Numbered from the stretch's first letter, positions 1 to 11,818 are shown. The stretch is DNA of 22,500 bases from Neocallimastix lanati (nom. inval.) (GCA_016946835.1 JACVTC010000009.1:1125001-1147500); one strand, 5' to 3'. Made by a program: numbers and translations. Notes: generated by a model from the sequence alone, not told the origin.

Positions 1-245
1 AAAAATATCATATCCTTATATAGATATTTAAATTATATATAGATATATATGCAAGAAAACACTACATCAAATTTTTGATTTTCTTAAGTATTAATAATTT
101 GCTAATAATAGTTTTAGTTATTGTAATAACATTATGAAAAAAATCTTGTGGAATATTATATTATAACATATGACATTCTTCTTCAATGTGTATGTTCCCT
201 ATAAATTCATCCTAATTTTTTTATATAATAGAATAGAATAGAATT

Positions 246-277
<32 letters not shown>

Positions 278-336
278 TTATTATATTCAATTAATTAAAA
301 TAATATTAAATTTAATAATTTTAAAATTTTTAAATT

Positions 337-339
<3 letters not shown>

Positions 340-378
<39 letters not shown>
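340..378. repeat. 39-base poly(T) tract
   Basis: An uninterrupted run of 39 T lies in spacer DNA. It is one of the longest homopolymers in the window, with the 45-base A run at 13132-13176. Exact lengths may include assembly error. Confidence 0.85.
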
Positions 379-381
<3 letters not shown>

Positions 382-532
382 AAACAATAATAATAATAAA
401 TATTGTAGATAATATTAAAGATAAAAAAAAAAATATGAGACAAATAACAGATTGTATATACAAATATATAATAATAATGTGAGAAAATAAATGATTATAT
501 AAATTATTATTATTAGAACTATGGATTATTAA

Positions 533-660
533 TTATTTATTAATTATTTATTATTTATTATTTATTTATTATTTATTTATTATTTATTTATTATTTATTA
601 TTTATTATTTATTATTTATATATTATTTATTTATTATTATTTATTTATTATTATTTATTA
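533..660. repeat. Imperfect ATTTATT-type microsatellite
   Basis: TTATTT and TTATTTA words alternate over about 125 bp with small changes in spacing. The composition matches the larger array at 19790-20085, so the two probably arose by the same slippage process. No function is suggested. Confidence 0.7.
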
Positions 661-1116
661 TTAATAGAATATAAAGTTCAATTTTAGTAATTTATTTTAT
701 TTATATTTTGTTTTATGTTGTTTTAAATTATTATTACACATATTTGTAAAATATTTTTTATAGTCCATTTATGCACAATATGGCTTGGCCCATGTATGCA
801 TAAATTATGTACTACTCATGTAATTTATAATATAGCTATTTTTATAATTAATTAATAAAGAGACTTTAGCATTTTTACAGTCCACTATATTAAGAATTAA
901 TAGTCTAAAATTTTACTTATTATCTAAAGAATTCTAAAATTTTAAAATTTTATTTTATATTTAATACCTATAATCCTACCTCCGCTAACCTGATCCTTAC
1001 CATGATAAATAAAATGGACTTTAAAGCTTGGAATAGTGTGTTATATTTATTATTATCAACATATCACATAAATAATCTTATCTAACAAATGCAAAAAGAT
1101 ACCTACAATTTTAAAT

Positions 1117-1490
1117 ATGGTATTTGCTTCAAGTATGACTCAAGATATACTTGACCAAGAAAATCAAGTAAAATCACTAATTGTCAACAGCATCGGAAAT
1201 GATTTTTTAAAAGTAAATTAATTGTCATTACAAATACAACCTTTTAAAATATACAATATTATAGTAAAGACTTGTGAATACTCAGTATCAGAAAGAAAAG
1301 CTTTATTGTTAAAAGAACTAGAAACCTTATCCTTTAATGAAAAAGACACCTCTATGTCCATGTTCATTTCTTCTATAAATAATGTATTAAATGAATTAGA
1401 AATTCTTGATGTATCAAAATCAAACAGAGAAAAATTTGATTATTGATTTAATTCCATATCTAAATATAATAAAGAGTTAATTTACTTTTT
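1117..1490 (+). pseudogene. Gag remnant of the copia element
   Basis: The longest open piece runs from about 1222 to 1446. The same frame reads back through a TAA near 1219 to a stretch containing VFASSMTQDILDQENQ, and forward past a TGA at 1446 into FNSISKYNKELI. The composition (helical, Lys/Glu/Leu-rich, with FISSINNVLNEL) resembles the UBN2-type capsid region of copia Gag. A possible zinc knuckle, CYICEKYG, follows near 1640; the His and last Cys are missing (Gln and a stop occupy those places). This would have been the nucleocapsid part of a virus-like particle. It is non-functional now. The family call rests mainly on its position upstream of pol. Confidence 0.55.
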
Positions 1491-2079
1491 CTGATATATC
1501 TACAAATTGTGATGATTAGGGTAAAGTTTGTGATCTAATTGTTGATTCACATCAACATTTAAAACAACTAAATGAAAACAAAAAAACAAAGGACAGATAA
1601 ATAGTATTGAAAAAAAAAAATATAAAATGAAATCTATAAGATGCTATATCTGCGAAAAGTATGGTCAAAAAAGATGAAACCAGCAAATATAAAAATAAAA
1701 GTAAAAATAATAATAAAGAAGAAGATGAAGAAAAACTCCTGTCAAATTATGTAGCCATAAAAGAATTTGAAGATCTAGAAGTCACCAATTAGTCAATTAG
1801 TTTCGCTATTAATAAACCAGAAGGAACATTTAAATAAACCAGAAACAAATAGAGTTGTAATTAATAATTCTAAAAATAATAATTTTAATAATAATAATTA
1901 TAAAAATAATTATAATAATAATTATAATAACAATAATAAATATAACAAAAGAAATTTTAATAACCCTGACACAGCAAATATTAATACTATAACCTATAAA
2001 TTATTTTTCCATAAGTCAATGTCTTAAATACAAAAGAACTATCTAGTACAGATAGTATTGAAGATATAGAAAAACGAGG

Positions 2080-2445
2080 AAATATTAAAATTATGGCACC
2101 GAAGAATGGGCCATTTTAATATTGGTTCAATTAAAGATAGGCTTCTTAAAATCAATTTAAAAGGAAAATGCCCTATCTACGTAGAGTTCAAAGATAAAGA
2201 ATTTCCCATACTACCTATCAGAGAAAAAAAAAAAAAAAAAAAAAAAAAGGTCCCTTCGAAATGATTCATATGGACACCACAGTTTTAAACTCTAATGAAT
2301 CAATTTATTGAAATAAATATTTTTTTATTGTTTTTTTTTGTTTTTTTTGTTTTGTTTTGTTTTGTTTTGTTTTACAATAATGGATGACTACTCGATACAG
2401 ATGGACTTTTTCTTCTTAAAGTTAAAGGCCGAATGTATTTCCTAC

Positions 2446-2476
<31 letters not shown>

Positions 2477-2905
2477 GGTACAATAAAAATTAAAAATATA
2501 TTTAATAAATCAATAAAATATCTCAAGACAGATAATGGTACAGAATATTGCTACTCATAGTTTGATGACATTTGTGAAAATAATGGAATGGTCCAATTAT
2601 TTATACTCAATTGTTTATAATCTTCAGCAAAATGGTAAAGCTGAGCGATTTTATCAAAACACTGAATCCACTGCGTAAGGACACTTCTTAATGATTCAAA
2701 ACTTCAGTATACATTTTTTTGGCAAGACGTAGTTGGCACAGCTAACTATATATATAATCGTCTTCCTCATAAAGGTATAAATAATAAAATTTCCCTATGA
2801 AGTATTATTTAACAAAAAAAAAAAAAAGTTGACTTTAATAAATTAAAGGTTTTTTTTTTTGGTTGTCAGGTCTTTTATTATGCTCCCAGGATCAATATAA
2901 ATTTT
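2080..2905 (+). pseudogene. GAG-pre-integrase and integrase remnant (copia pol)
   Basis: LWHRRMGHFNIGSIKDRL carries the HxxxxH pair of the GAG-pre-integrase domain. The three catalytic acids of the integrase core remain recognisable in different frames: Asp in HMDTT (2273-2275), Asp in KTDNGTEY (2531-2533) and Glu in QQNGKAER (2643-2645). FWQDVVGTANYIYNRLP and PYEVLF follow in the usual copia order. A 26-base A run splits the domain after about 2223, and T-rich or TTTTG insertions occur at 2310-2372 and 2448-2471. The enzyme would have joined element cDNA to the genome. It is dead because of frameshifts and stops. Confidence 0.8.
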
Positions 2906-2977
2906 TTACCATCCTTTTAATTATTATAATTACTTATATTTCCCTTTTAGTTTTTTTTTTTTTTTTTTTTTTTTTTC

Positions 2978-3019
2978 TAAACCAAAATCCGAACATTGAA
3001 ATGTTCGGATTTTGGTTCA
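2978..3019. repeat. Perfect 18-bp inverted repeat with 2-nt loop
   Basis: AACCAAAATCCGAACATT (2980-2997) is followed by GA and then its exact reverse complement (3000-3017). The resulting hairpin contains several G:C pairs in DNA that is otherwise nearly all A/T. It lies between the integrase and RT remnants, directly after a T run of about 26 bases. Its origin is unknown. Confidence 0.9.
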
Positions 3020-3640
3020 AATCTATTCATTAACAACAATTTTCAAAATTATAATATTTATAATAATCCTATTAAACGATTTTTAATTGTAAAAATTGAA
3101 TTAATAATTCTTCTTTCATAAATAATTCCAAAAATTTAAAATTATAATTTAATTAATAATTTAAATAATAATTTAAATTATTATTTAAATGGTAATTCAA
3201 AAAATAATTGATTTTAAGCAGGATAAATCACTAAATACTGAAAATAATAATGAACAAATATAGAATTTAAATAATATTAACAATATTTTCAATGATAATA
3301 ATTTCAATTACGGAACAAAATAATAATATTATTATTAAATACACAAAATAAATTTGAAAAAATTCAAAATAAATTTGAAAAAATTCAAAATAAATTTGAA
3401 AAATTCAAAATAAATTTTAGATTTAATTCAAAAAAAATTGAAAATAAAAATTTACAAAAAGTCATAAATAAATGCACACCATTAAATAATGAAAATGTTG
3501 GAAACAATAATAAAGCTATGGTTAGTTCTTTAGATATTATAAATGAAGAATAAAATCAAAATCATAAAAATATAAATTAAAATATAAATAAATATTCAAA
3601 TTTAAATGATAGAAATGTAGATTTTACACAAAAAGAAGGT
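3020..3640 (+). pseudogene. Asn/Lys-rich linker between integrase and RT
   Basis: This AT-rich stretch corresponds to the low-complexity linker that copia polyproteins have between integrase and reverse transcriptase. It reads as Asn/Lys/Ile-rich in short frames with stops, and includes three near-identical copies of an AAATTTGAAAAAATTCAAAAT-like unit at about 3345-3415. No conserved motif is visible. The assignment is by position. Confidence 0.4.
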
Positions 3641-3641
3641 A

Positions 3642-4180
3642 TTGATATACAAGAAACATATTCATTCGCCTACTTTAAAACAAAAAAAAAAAAAAAAAAA
3701 AACTTTAAGAATTATCACATCTATTACTACCCAACATAATTATAATGTACATCAATTAGATATAAAAAGAGCTTATTTAAATAAAAGAATCTATATTGAT
3801 ATTCCAGAAGATTATAGCAAAAATAAAAACTGTTTTTTTTTTTGGATACTAAATAAATCATTCTATGATTCATGTCAAAACGGACTCTCTTGGAATGATA
3901 AGCTAAATGATACTTTATTAGAACTAAAAATTCAAACATTTAATAAGTGATTCATGTGTTTACACTACATCAAATAACCAGGGTAAAGTAGTATATACGT
4001 AGATGATATTCTATTAACAGATGAAGAAAAAAAGAGATTTTAAAAACAAAAGAATTATTAAGTAAAATTTTTGAATTAACTGATTCAGGTTATGGAAAGT
4101 TATATTATATTATAGATATAGATTTTGAAAAAATACAAAGATGGTTATTTATTACATTAAAAAAAAAAAAAAAATATTTA
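3642..4180 (+). pseudogene. Reverse transcriptase remnant (copia RT)
   Basis: An open piece at 3642-3950 contains HQLDIKRAYLNKRIYIDIPE, the first catalytic-Asp block of copia RT (usual form QLDVKTAFLNG...EIYMEQPE). The catalytic pair follows as IYVDDILL at about 3993-4013 after a frame change. A run of A (about 3679-3698) and a run of T (about 3832-3842) interrupt conserved blocks. The RT would have copied element RNA into cDNA. It is broken by stops and frameshifts. Confidence 0.8.
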
Positions 4181-4269
4181 GATGATGATATTCTAGATAG
4201 GTTTATAATACGAAGGAATGCAAACCAATTTCCAACTCCTCAACCAACTTTTTCAATGAAAATTTAAGA

Positions 4270-4590
4270 AGGAAACCATTCAACTCAATAAAATATCGAC
4301 AAGCAATTGGAAGTTTATTATACCTAGGTATTATGTATAAGGCCTGATATTTTATTTGTGATCACTAATACATCAAGAAAAGCTATAAATCCAGATCTTG
4401 AAGATTTTGAAAACGTTAAGAGTATTAATAAAATACTTTAAAGGTAACCCTAATTTTGGAATTAAATTTACTAAAGAAAATAATATAGAAATATTTATGT
4501 AGATGATGACTATGGCGGTAATAAAGAAGAAAAAAAATCTACGGTACTGGTCCTTCTAGTTGATCAAAAATTCATTGCCAAAAAAAAATT
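4270..4590 (+). pseudogene. RNase H remnant at the 3' end of copia pol
   Basis: RQAIGSLLYL, then RPDILFVITNTSRKAINPDLEDFENVK and DDDYGGNKEEKKST match the usual copia order (YR.AVGSLMYL, TRPDI.F.V..LSR, DADWAGD..DRKST). The pieces lie in at least three frames. The domain stops short near the ISWKSKKQ position, where KFIAKK is followed by an AT-only array. The catalytic half after that point is missing or unrecognisable, and no 3' LTR follows. Confidence 0.7.
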
Positions 4591-4592
4591 AT

Positions 4593-4760
4593 TTACTATT
4601 TACTATTTACTATTTATTATTTATTATTTATTATTTATTATTTATTATTGATTATTGATTATTAATTATTGATTATTGATTATTGATTATTGATTATTGA
4701 TTATTGATTATTGATTATTGATTATTGATTATTGATTATTGATTATTGATTATTGATAAT
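4593..4760. repeat. (GATTATT)n heptanucleotide array
   Basis: TTTACTA and TTTATTA units at 4593-4647 change into an almost perfect GATTATT tandem array at about 4648-4756. It starts exactly where recognisable RNase H coding ends, so the 3' part of the retrotransposon was probably replaced or overrun by repeat expansion. Confidence 0.85.
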
Positions 4761-4895
4761 TCAATTATTTATTATTCAATTATTTATAATTTATTATTTT
4801 ATTAAATAGAAGATTTTTTTTTTTTTCTTTTAAACTAGGAATAAACTTTATTTTATTAATATTTATGAAAAAAAAAAAAGAAATTTTTTACATTA

Positions 4896-4926
<31 letters not shown>

Positions 4927-5250
4927 TTAGGTTATGAGTTTCAAGGAAGAAAAGGGCCTCTAACTCTTTCTCATTCGTCAAAGATAACTTCATGTGGATA
5001 AAAAATTATTATTTAAAATCTGTATCCGAAAATTTCTTCTATGCCTAATCAATCTTTTCAATGTCGATGCTTTATAATAATAATAAAAGATAAATTTTAG
5101 CTTTTAACTATTTAACTATTTATATTAATAAAAATATAGAATAATTCAGTTAACTTAATTACTTAGTGAAATTTTATTTTTAATTCTCTAGTGAACATTT
5201 TTTTCTAATTTTTTTTTTTTTATTTTTAATTTTTAATGAACATTTTTCTC

Positions 5251-5287
<37 letters not shown>

Positions 5288-5910
5288 TTATACTTTATTG
5301 GAATTTTAAACCATAAAAATTATTTTAATCTAAAATAGTTATTTTTTTTTCTTAAAAAAAAAAAAAAAATTATAATAATTATTAAAAATTTATTATTTAA
5401 TTATGGGTTTTAAAATTAAAATTATTCATTATTATTATAATTTTTTTTTTTTTTTTTAATCTTTATTATTTATTATTACTTTGATATTACTATATTACTT
5501 TAACATTACTTTTATCATTGCTATATACAAATATTCAAATAAAAATATATAATTAAAATATCAATTTAAAAAGAAATAAATGTAATACACATTTATAAAA
5601 ATATATATTATATTAATGTTAAAACTTTTTTTCTTTTTTTTCTTCTTTTTTTTTTTTTTTTTTATAATAATTTTTTATTTTTATTTGTTGTTTTTTTTTT
5701 TTTTTTTATCTAAATTATATACAATAAAATATTTACATGGAATAAATAGATAAATAAATAATCCATTAATTTTTAATTTTTCTATAGTAAATATAAATAT
5801 AAATATATATAATAAATAAATTTTATTACTATATATATAATTAATAATAAAATAAAATAAAATAAAATAAAATAAATAAAAAAAAAAAAAATAATAAAAA
5901 TAAAAAAAAA

Positions 5911-5947
<37 letters not shown>

Positions 5948-6151
5948 ACAATATAACCTAAATTTTGTAATAAAAAAAAAAATTTTTTTTTATTATTAAA
6001 ATTTTAAAAATAAATATTTTTTAATATATACATTTATATCTGTATATATATCTTTTATAAATATAATTTTATTTTATTTTATGTTATTTTAATTAATTAT
6101 TATTATTATTATTTTTTTTTTTAAAAATTCTATTTTTATATTCTATTTATT
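4761..6151. other. AT-rich spacer; small GC-richer island at 4925-5100
   Basis: Most of this stretch is A/T runs, such as the T runs near 5250-5281 and 5909-5946. The segment 4925-5100 is less biased and contains ordinary-looking sequence but no open frame. It could be the last part of the decayed retrotransposon, but no motif proves this. The end next to the phosphatase gene (about 5950-6151) would include that gene's 3' untranslated region. Confidence 0.5.
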
Positions 6152-7149
6152 TTAATGAAAAGTTGAAAATTGATAGTTATTTCTGTTATTAAAATTATTT
6201 TCAAAGGTAATTTGAGGTGAAAATTTATTACTTGTTTCAGGTTGATTGATATAATAATTATATTCTAGTGAACTATTAGAGAAATTATTATGGCCTTGAT
6301 CACCATCACCATCATTTTCCGAATAATAACTTTTATGATGATAATCTTGAGCGGTTTCTTGATTTTGATTTTCTGATGGAAATCCATTCGTGATATGATT
6401 GTCCGTTTTCACTGGTGAATAAACGTAGTCCTTATTACCTTGATAGAAATTATTTGAAACACTACTAAATGAGGATTGCATCATTTCAGGAATATTACTG
6501 TATTTTTTATTTCTCTTATATATAAATACCCCACCACTTATGGCTGCTATGGCTACACATACAGAACCACCAATACCAAGAGTTGTAGTATTAATGTATG
6601 TTTTGGAGGGTTCTAACTTTCCTTTGTTCTCTCCATTTGCAAGCATTGTATAGTTCAAGCTTAGATGATTGGCAAGGTTGCTGTTCTCTTCCATATTATC
6701 TGTACTATTGTTATTATTTACTATCATAGAATTATCTACAGTATTGACATCTAAATTATTATTATCAACATCATTACTAATATTAGTAGCATTATTGGCA
6801 GATTGACTCTCATTCATATTATTATTGGTAACAACATTATTGGCATCATTCTCTAAAGTAGAAGTAGAAGTAGTAGTAGCTGTATTACCTGTTTCAATAT
6901 TATTATTAGCAGTATTACTATTACTGTTTGTACTAGCATTACTAGTATTATTAGCATTAGTAGCATTATTTATACTTGAGGCATTTTTATTATCTGAATT
7001 ATTATTATTTGTTTTATTATCATTATTAGTTTTGTTATTTTCCTTTAAGGTATTGGTACTAGTATTACTATTGACATTATTACTTATTTTATTATTGATA
7101 CTAGCGTTTGTACTGTTATTACTACTATTATTAGTACTACTATTACTAT

Positions 7150-7181
<32 letters not shown>

Positions 7182-8789
7182 AGGTTATTACTACTACTAT
7201 TGCTACTACTGTTATTAGTATTACTATTACTGGTATTATTGCTACTACTATTATCAGTAATATGATGAGCAGTTTTATAAGCAATAAGTTTTTCATTTTT
7301 AAAATTACTATCAATGGTAGAGTATTTCACCGATCCTGGATTATCATTTCTATAGATATAGAAAGAATCAAAAACTTTATCACTAGAATTAATTCTTAAG
7401 AATTGACAATAGGCTTTTCTTGGATTACCACCATAGTTAAAATCACAAAATAGTCCACCGTATTTCTTTGCATTTTCACCATTTTTACCTTTAGCATATT
7501 TCTTTTGCCAATGGGAATAATCCTTTTGTTCTCCCTGTTCAACATAAATTTCCCAACCTCCGGTACCATTTAAAATATTCAGGGTGGCTCCTTTACGAAT
7601 TTGAACCACACTAGCATCAGTATAACTATCATATTTATCAATGACGGGTTTCTTAAATTGAGACATCACATGAGTTCTAGCATAGACGTGATCATGAGCA
7701 CTAAAAATAATGGCTCCTTGATCCTTACAGTAATCATAGAAACTTTCACTATCAGAATCACTACCAGATATAATATTTCCATCTTCTGGATATTTACCAG
7801 TATGATAATATTTATCATAGAAATGCCATGAACATATTTTCCAATCTTCGGAAGAAGAACTATTTAAATGTTTCTTTAAAAATTGAAGTTGTTCCTTTCT
7901 TTTATCAGCACCATTAATACCTGGTGTTAAACCAATAACTCTCTATATAAATAATTATATTTATATAAACATAAACATATATTTAATATATATATATATA
8001 TATATTATTTTCATTTATAAAATTAAAAAAATATTAAATATTTTTAATATTAATATATTATTAGCATTTATTATTATTATTAAAATTATTATTAAAAATT
8101 TTAATTATTAAAAATAGAAAAAAGAAATAATGTATATATTCTTAGGTATATTACCATATTTTTATAAACACAAGCCCACATAAATTTCGAAGGTGAAAAT
8201 TCACATTTAACTTTATTATTTTTACTACTTGTCATTTCATTATATACATTTTTTGTAAAACGTTCGGCTTCCGAGTCAGAACATTGATGTTTAGCATCAT
8301 GGTTACCTATAATTCCCATGAATTGATATTTTCGATTTTTATCTAAAACCGAATGGAAATATTTATCGGGTGAACATTCGTAATCATAATCACCAAGATG
8401 TAATAAAGCATCAAAAGAAGATAATTTCATAACTTCATTTGCTTCTTTTTCAGTACCACTATAATGTGTTATATATAGATATATATATATAAAGATATAT
8501 ATATATATATTTTTTTTATTTAATAATTTATAAAAAAAAAAAATATATTATATTATATTATATATAAAATATTATATAATATATATATATATATATACCT
8601 ATCACCAATAATTGCTAGTTTAAATGAATCAGCACCATATGAAAATGAATTAAGTTGTTCTTCTGTAATTACATTTTGTGAACTTTGATATGCTTTAATG
8701 TGAGGTGAAAATAATTGTGCATTTATATGAATAATTTGATTTAACTTTATAAAAACAAAAGGAATAATACTTTTTGAAATTATTTTCAT
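6152..8789 (-). CDS. Membrane-anchored purple-acid-phosphatase-like metallophosphatase, copy A
   Basis: Three exons, 8789-8599, 8458-8155 and 7942-6152, give 761 aa. The family hydrolyses phosphate monoesters with a two-metal centre. All seven metal ligands expected of purple acid phosphatases are present: D63 (GDSG), D87 and Y90 (GDYDY), N116 (GNHD), H205 (CSWHF), H248 and H250 (AHDH). Residues 1-24 look like a signal peptide. Eight cysteines (92, 123, 149, 160, 202, 237, 331, 344) are shared with copy B, which fits an extracellular domain. After the catalytic part (to about 395) come a Ser/Asn/Thr stalk of about 220 residues, one membrane span (about 619-640), KRNKK and an Asn-rich tail of about 120 residues. 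The start has A at -3 and sits before the signal peptide. AHDH replaces the more usual GHxH. Substrate is unknown; acid phosphatase is the best guess. Confidence 0.87.
6890..7260 (-). repeat. Trinucleotide-rich stalk-coding region
   Basis: Within exon 3 of copy A, AGT and AAT/AAC codons are reiterated, with a pure AGT run (TAC on the plus strand) at about 7145-7183 coding for serine. This makes the long Ser/Asn stalk. The opposite strand reads as a long poly-Leu/Val open frame, which is a shadow. Confidence 0.85.
7943..8154 (-). other. Intron 2 of phosphatase copy A
   Basis: This 212-bp intron begins GTAATA and ends TATATAG. Splicing after AAAAATATG (Lys-Asn-Met) is phase 0 and connects to RVIGLTPG in the frame that carries CSWHF and AHDH. 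Confidence 0.9.
8459..8598 (-). other. Intron 1 of phosphatase copy A
   Basis: This 140-bp intron begins GTATAT and ends ATTATAG. Splicing joins GATAG to TGGT and restores the GDSG metal-binding motif; the unspliced frame destroys it. Phase 2. Nearly pure A/T. Confidence 0.9.
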
Positions 8790-10838
8790 TTTGTTATTTA
8801 TATTATAATATTTGAATAAAAACTATTAAAAAAAAAAAAACAACAATAATAACTATTATTGTAGCTTAAAAATAAATTAAATTAAATTATATTTTATATT
8901 CTATATAAATATATATATAGGTGTATTTTTCAAAAACAAAAAAAAAAAAATAAAATTGAATTTGTTAATATTGAATTTCAAATTTAAATAAATTTAGTGT
9001 TAGAATTCCATTTAATTAGTATATTTCGATTTATAAATTATAATAGTTTTTAATGGAAAAAAAGGTTTATTTTATAAATAAAAATAAAACAAAAATAAAA
9101 TAAAATAAAATAAAAATTATAAAAAATAATAAAAAAAAATTAAAAAATAAAAAAAGTTAAAAAAGTTTTTTTTTATTTATTACAGATAATAATTATAATA
9201 ATAATAATAATTATATTAATAATAAAATAAAAAAATAAACAATAATAATAATAAAAAAAATTTTTTTCTTTTTTTCTAGACAAAATTATAAATATATTAA
9301 ATTTAATAAAAAAAAAAAAAAATTAATTATAATATTATGTATTATATATACTCATATATATAAAAAAATTTTTTTTTATTCTTTATAATCTTTCATAAGT
9401 AACTTTAAATATTAATATTTTCCATATTTAAATTAAAAGTAAGAAAATAAGAAAATAGAAATTAATAATTAAAAATATAAAAAAATTAATAATTATAAAA
9501 AAGAAACAAAAACAAAAAAAACGAAAAACGAAAAAAAGAAAAAACATTACAAAAAATAAACAAATAAAATATATTTATATATGATAAATATTATTTATAT
9601 AATTTAATCGATAAACTCATCTTTCATATTTCATTTAAATTAAATATAACATTATATAATTAAATAAAAGAGAAAAAAAATAAAGAAAAAGTAGAATAAA
9701 AAATAAAAAAAGATTTGAAAAGATATTTAATAAAAATAATCATTTACAACCAAGATTTATCTTTTTCCATTCTTTTTAAAAAAAAAAAAAAAAGACACAA
9801 AAGCAATGACACAAAAGCAATGAACAAACAGGATGTGAAAGACTTTTAAAAATGTTAATTATTATTAAAATTTATTAAATTTGGTGATTTTTTATAGAAA
9901 CGAATTATTAAATTTGTATATGAGTAATTAAAAATTTAAATATTAAATTATTTTTTAATTTTCTATTTTATTATTTAGAATTAATCATAATTTTATACAA
10001 AATTAAAAATTTAAATAATAAATTTTAATCTATGAAATTTAATTAATAAAATAGAGAATAGATATAATTTTGGGTTTTATTTGTGTACATTTATTTATTT
10101 ATTTCTTAATTTTATATAAAATAAAATTATTTATTTATATATTTATTAGCTATTTATTTATTAATTATTTATTTATTCATTTATTTATTTATTTATTAGT
10201 TATTTATTTATTCATTTATTTATTTATATTTCCTTTTATAAGGTATATAACATATAACATATTAAATAGATTTAAAGTTTGATGAATTCTAATTAATTTT
10301 ATAGATCATAATACAATGTACAATATATTATTTAATTAAAATTTTTTTTCTTTTGGTAATATGTATTATTTTTTTTATTTTTTTTTTATTTTACTTAACG
10401 GCAAATAGGAGATATAATGTAGTACAAAATTTAATATAATCATACTTTAATTATTCTATATACTGATTAATTATTTAATATTATTTATATAATCTATCAT
10501 TTATAATAATTGTTTTTTATTATTTACTATTTTTTAATCAAATTTTATTATATATCTTTTTTTAATTTAAATTTTCCTAATAAAAATTAAAGAATAAGGA
10601 ATTGAATAACTAAATATTATATAATAAATAATAAATAATAAATAATAAATAATAAATAATAAATAATAAACAATTAATAAATAATAATAAAAAATGAATA
10701 ATAAACAAATGAATAATAAATACTAATAAATAAATAAATAATAAATAATTGAATAATAATAAATAATTGAATAATAATAAATAATTGAATAATAATAATG
10801 AGTAATATTATAATTGTTAATGACATACATAATAATTT

Positions 10839-10877
10839 AATTTTTAACGGTACAAATTTTATATACCATTAAAAATT
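10839..10877. repeat. 14-bp inverted repeat, one mismatch
   Basis: AATTTTTAACGGTA (10839-10852) pairs with TACCATTAAAAATT (10864-10877) with one G:T-type mismatch and an 11-nt loop. It lies far from any gene, so I assign no role. Confidence 0.7.
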
Positions 10878-11818
10878 GATGTATAAAATAATGATTTGCA
10901 TTTTCTACACATATATATATAATTTTTAAATATTTAAAATTTTTAAAATTTTTTTAATTTTTAAAATTTTATATATGTATAATTTATATAATTTAATTAA
11001 CTTATATAACATTCATAATATTTATAATATTTTTATATTTATATTTATATAAAATTTCATAGATTTAAGTTAAAGATGCCGCTCATATGATTTTCATGTG
11101 ATATAAATGTTTATCTTTAATAAAATTTAATAAAAATTTAATAATAAAGATACGATGAGTAAATTTAATAAAATTTAATACAAATCTATCTATTAATAAA
11201 GAAAAGACGAGTATATTATCTTTTTTTCTTTTTTTATTATTAAAAAGGTGAGTATATTACCTCTTTTTTTTTTCATTTTTATTATTAATATTATTATTAT
11301 TATTATTATTATTATATAATATAATTTTTTCAATTTATTTAATTGAATGATAATAATAATAAGAATAATGTTAATTACAACTAACAGTGAGTGAGGACAA
11401 AATGATAAAAAAAAAAACTAATTAAAATAATGAAAATAATTTATATATTTGATTAAAAAATAACTTTTTTTTTTTAATTATTATTATTATGAATGGATGA
11501 AATATTAATGATAAAATGATAAATGATAATTTTATTATTAGATTTTTATTAAATTTAATTTTTTTTTCTTTTTCTTTTTCTCTTCTTTTCTTTTTCTCTT
11601 CTTTTTTCAATATTAATCTTTAATTTTTAATTTTTTAATATTTAATAGCATTTAATATTTAACAGTAATTTTTAATTTTTAATTTTTAATTTTTTAGTTT
11701 ATTTTTATTAATTATATATTATTTAATTAAAAGATTATTAAAAATAAAATAATAAAAATTTATTAAGATAATAATTATTTTTCAAAGAGAATAACTTTTA
11801 AAATTATTAATTATTTAT

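Larger units (their letters stand above)
1..1080. other. AT-rich spacer without a recognisable gene
   Basis: This stretch is almost entirely A and T, with an A run near 246-270, a 39-base T run at 340-378 and an ATTTATT-like array near 533-660. Bases 760-1020 are richer in GC and contain non-repetitive words. They lie just ahead of the retrotransposon Gag remnant, so they could be a decayed LTR or leader. I found no second copy elsewhere in the window and no clear primer-binding site, so I do not call an LTR. No reading frame of useful length is present. Confidence 0.6.
1080..4590 (+). mobile_element. Decayed Ty1/copia LTR retrotransposon (internal region)
   Basis: Motifs of a copia-type element occur in the correct order on the plus strand. 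They are Gag helices (1120-1470), a damaged CCHC knuckle (about 1640), a GAG-pre-integrase motif LWHRRMGH (about 2089), integrase motifs (2256-2880), reverse transcriptase with QLDIKRAYLN (about 3755) and YVDD (3996-4007), and RNase H with RPDILF (about 4340) and DDDYGGNKEEKKST (about 4505). Placing RT after integrase is diagnostic of Ty1/copia rather than Ty3. The frame changes many times, stops are frequent and A or T runs interrupt conserved blocks, so the element cannot make its proteins. No LTR pair or target-site duplication was found; the 3' end is lost in an AT-rich array. Confidence 0.85.

Noticed and set aside
760-1080. 5' LTR of the copia element
   Set aside because: The GC-richer segment is in the right place, but there is no matching copy at the 3' side, no clear TG..CA ends and no recognisable primer-binding site.
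6825-7265. 146-residue Leu/Val-rich plus-strand open frame, which looks like a membrane protein
   Set aside because: It is the exact antisense of the Ser/Asn codon repeats in exon 3 of phosphatase copy A. The minus-strand frame has the domain structure and the splice-consistent gene.
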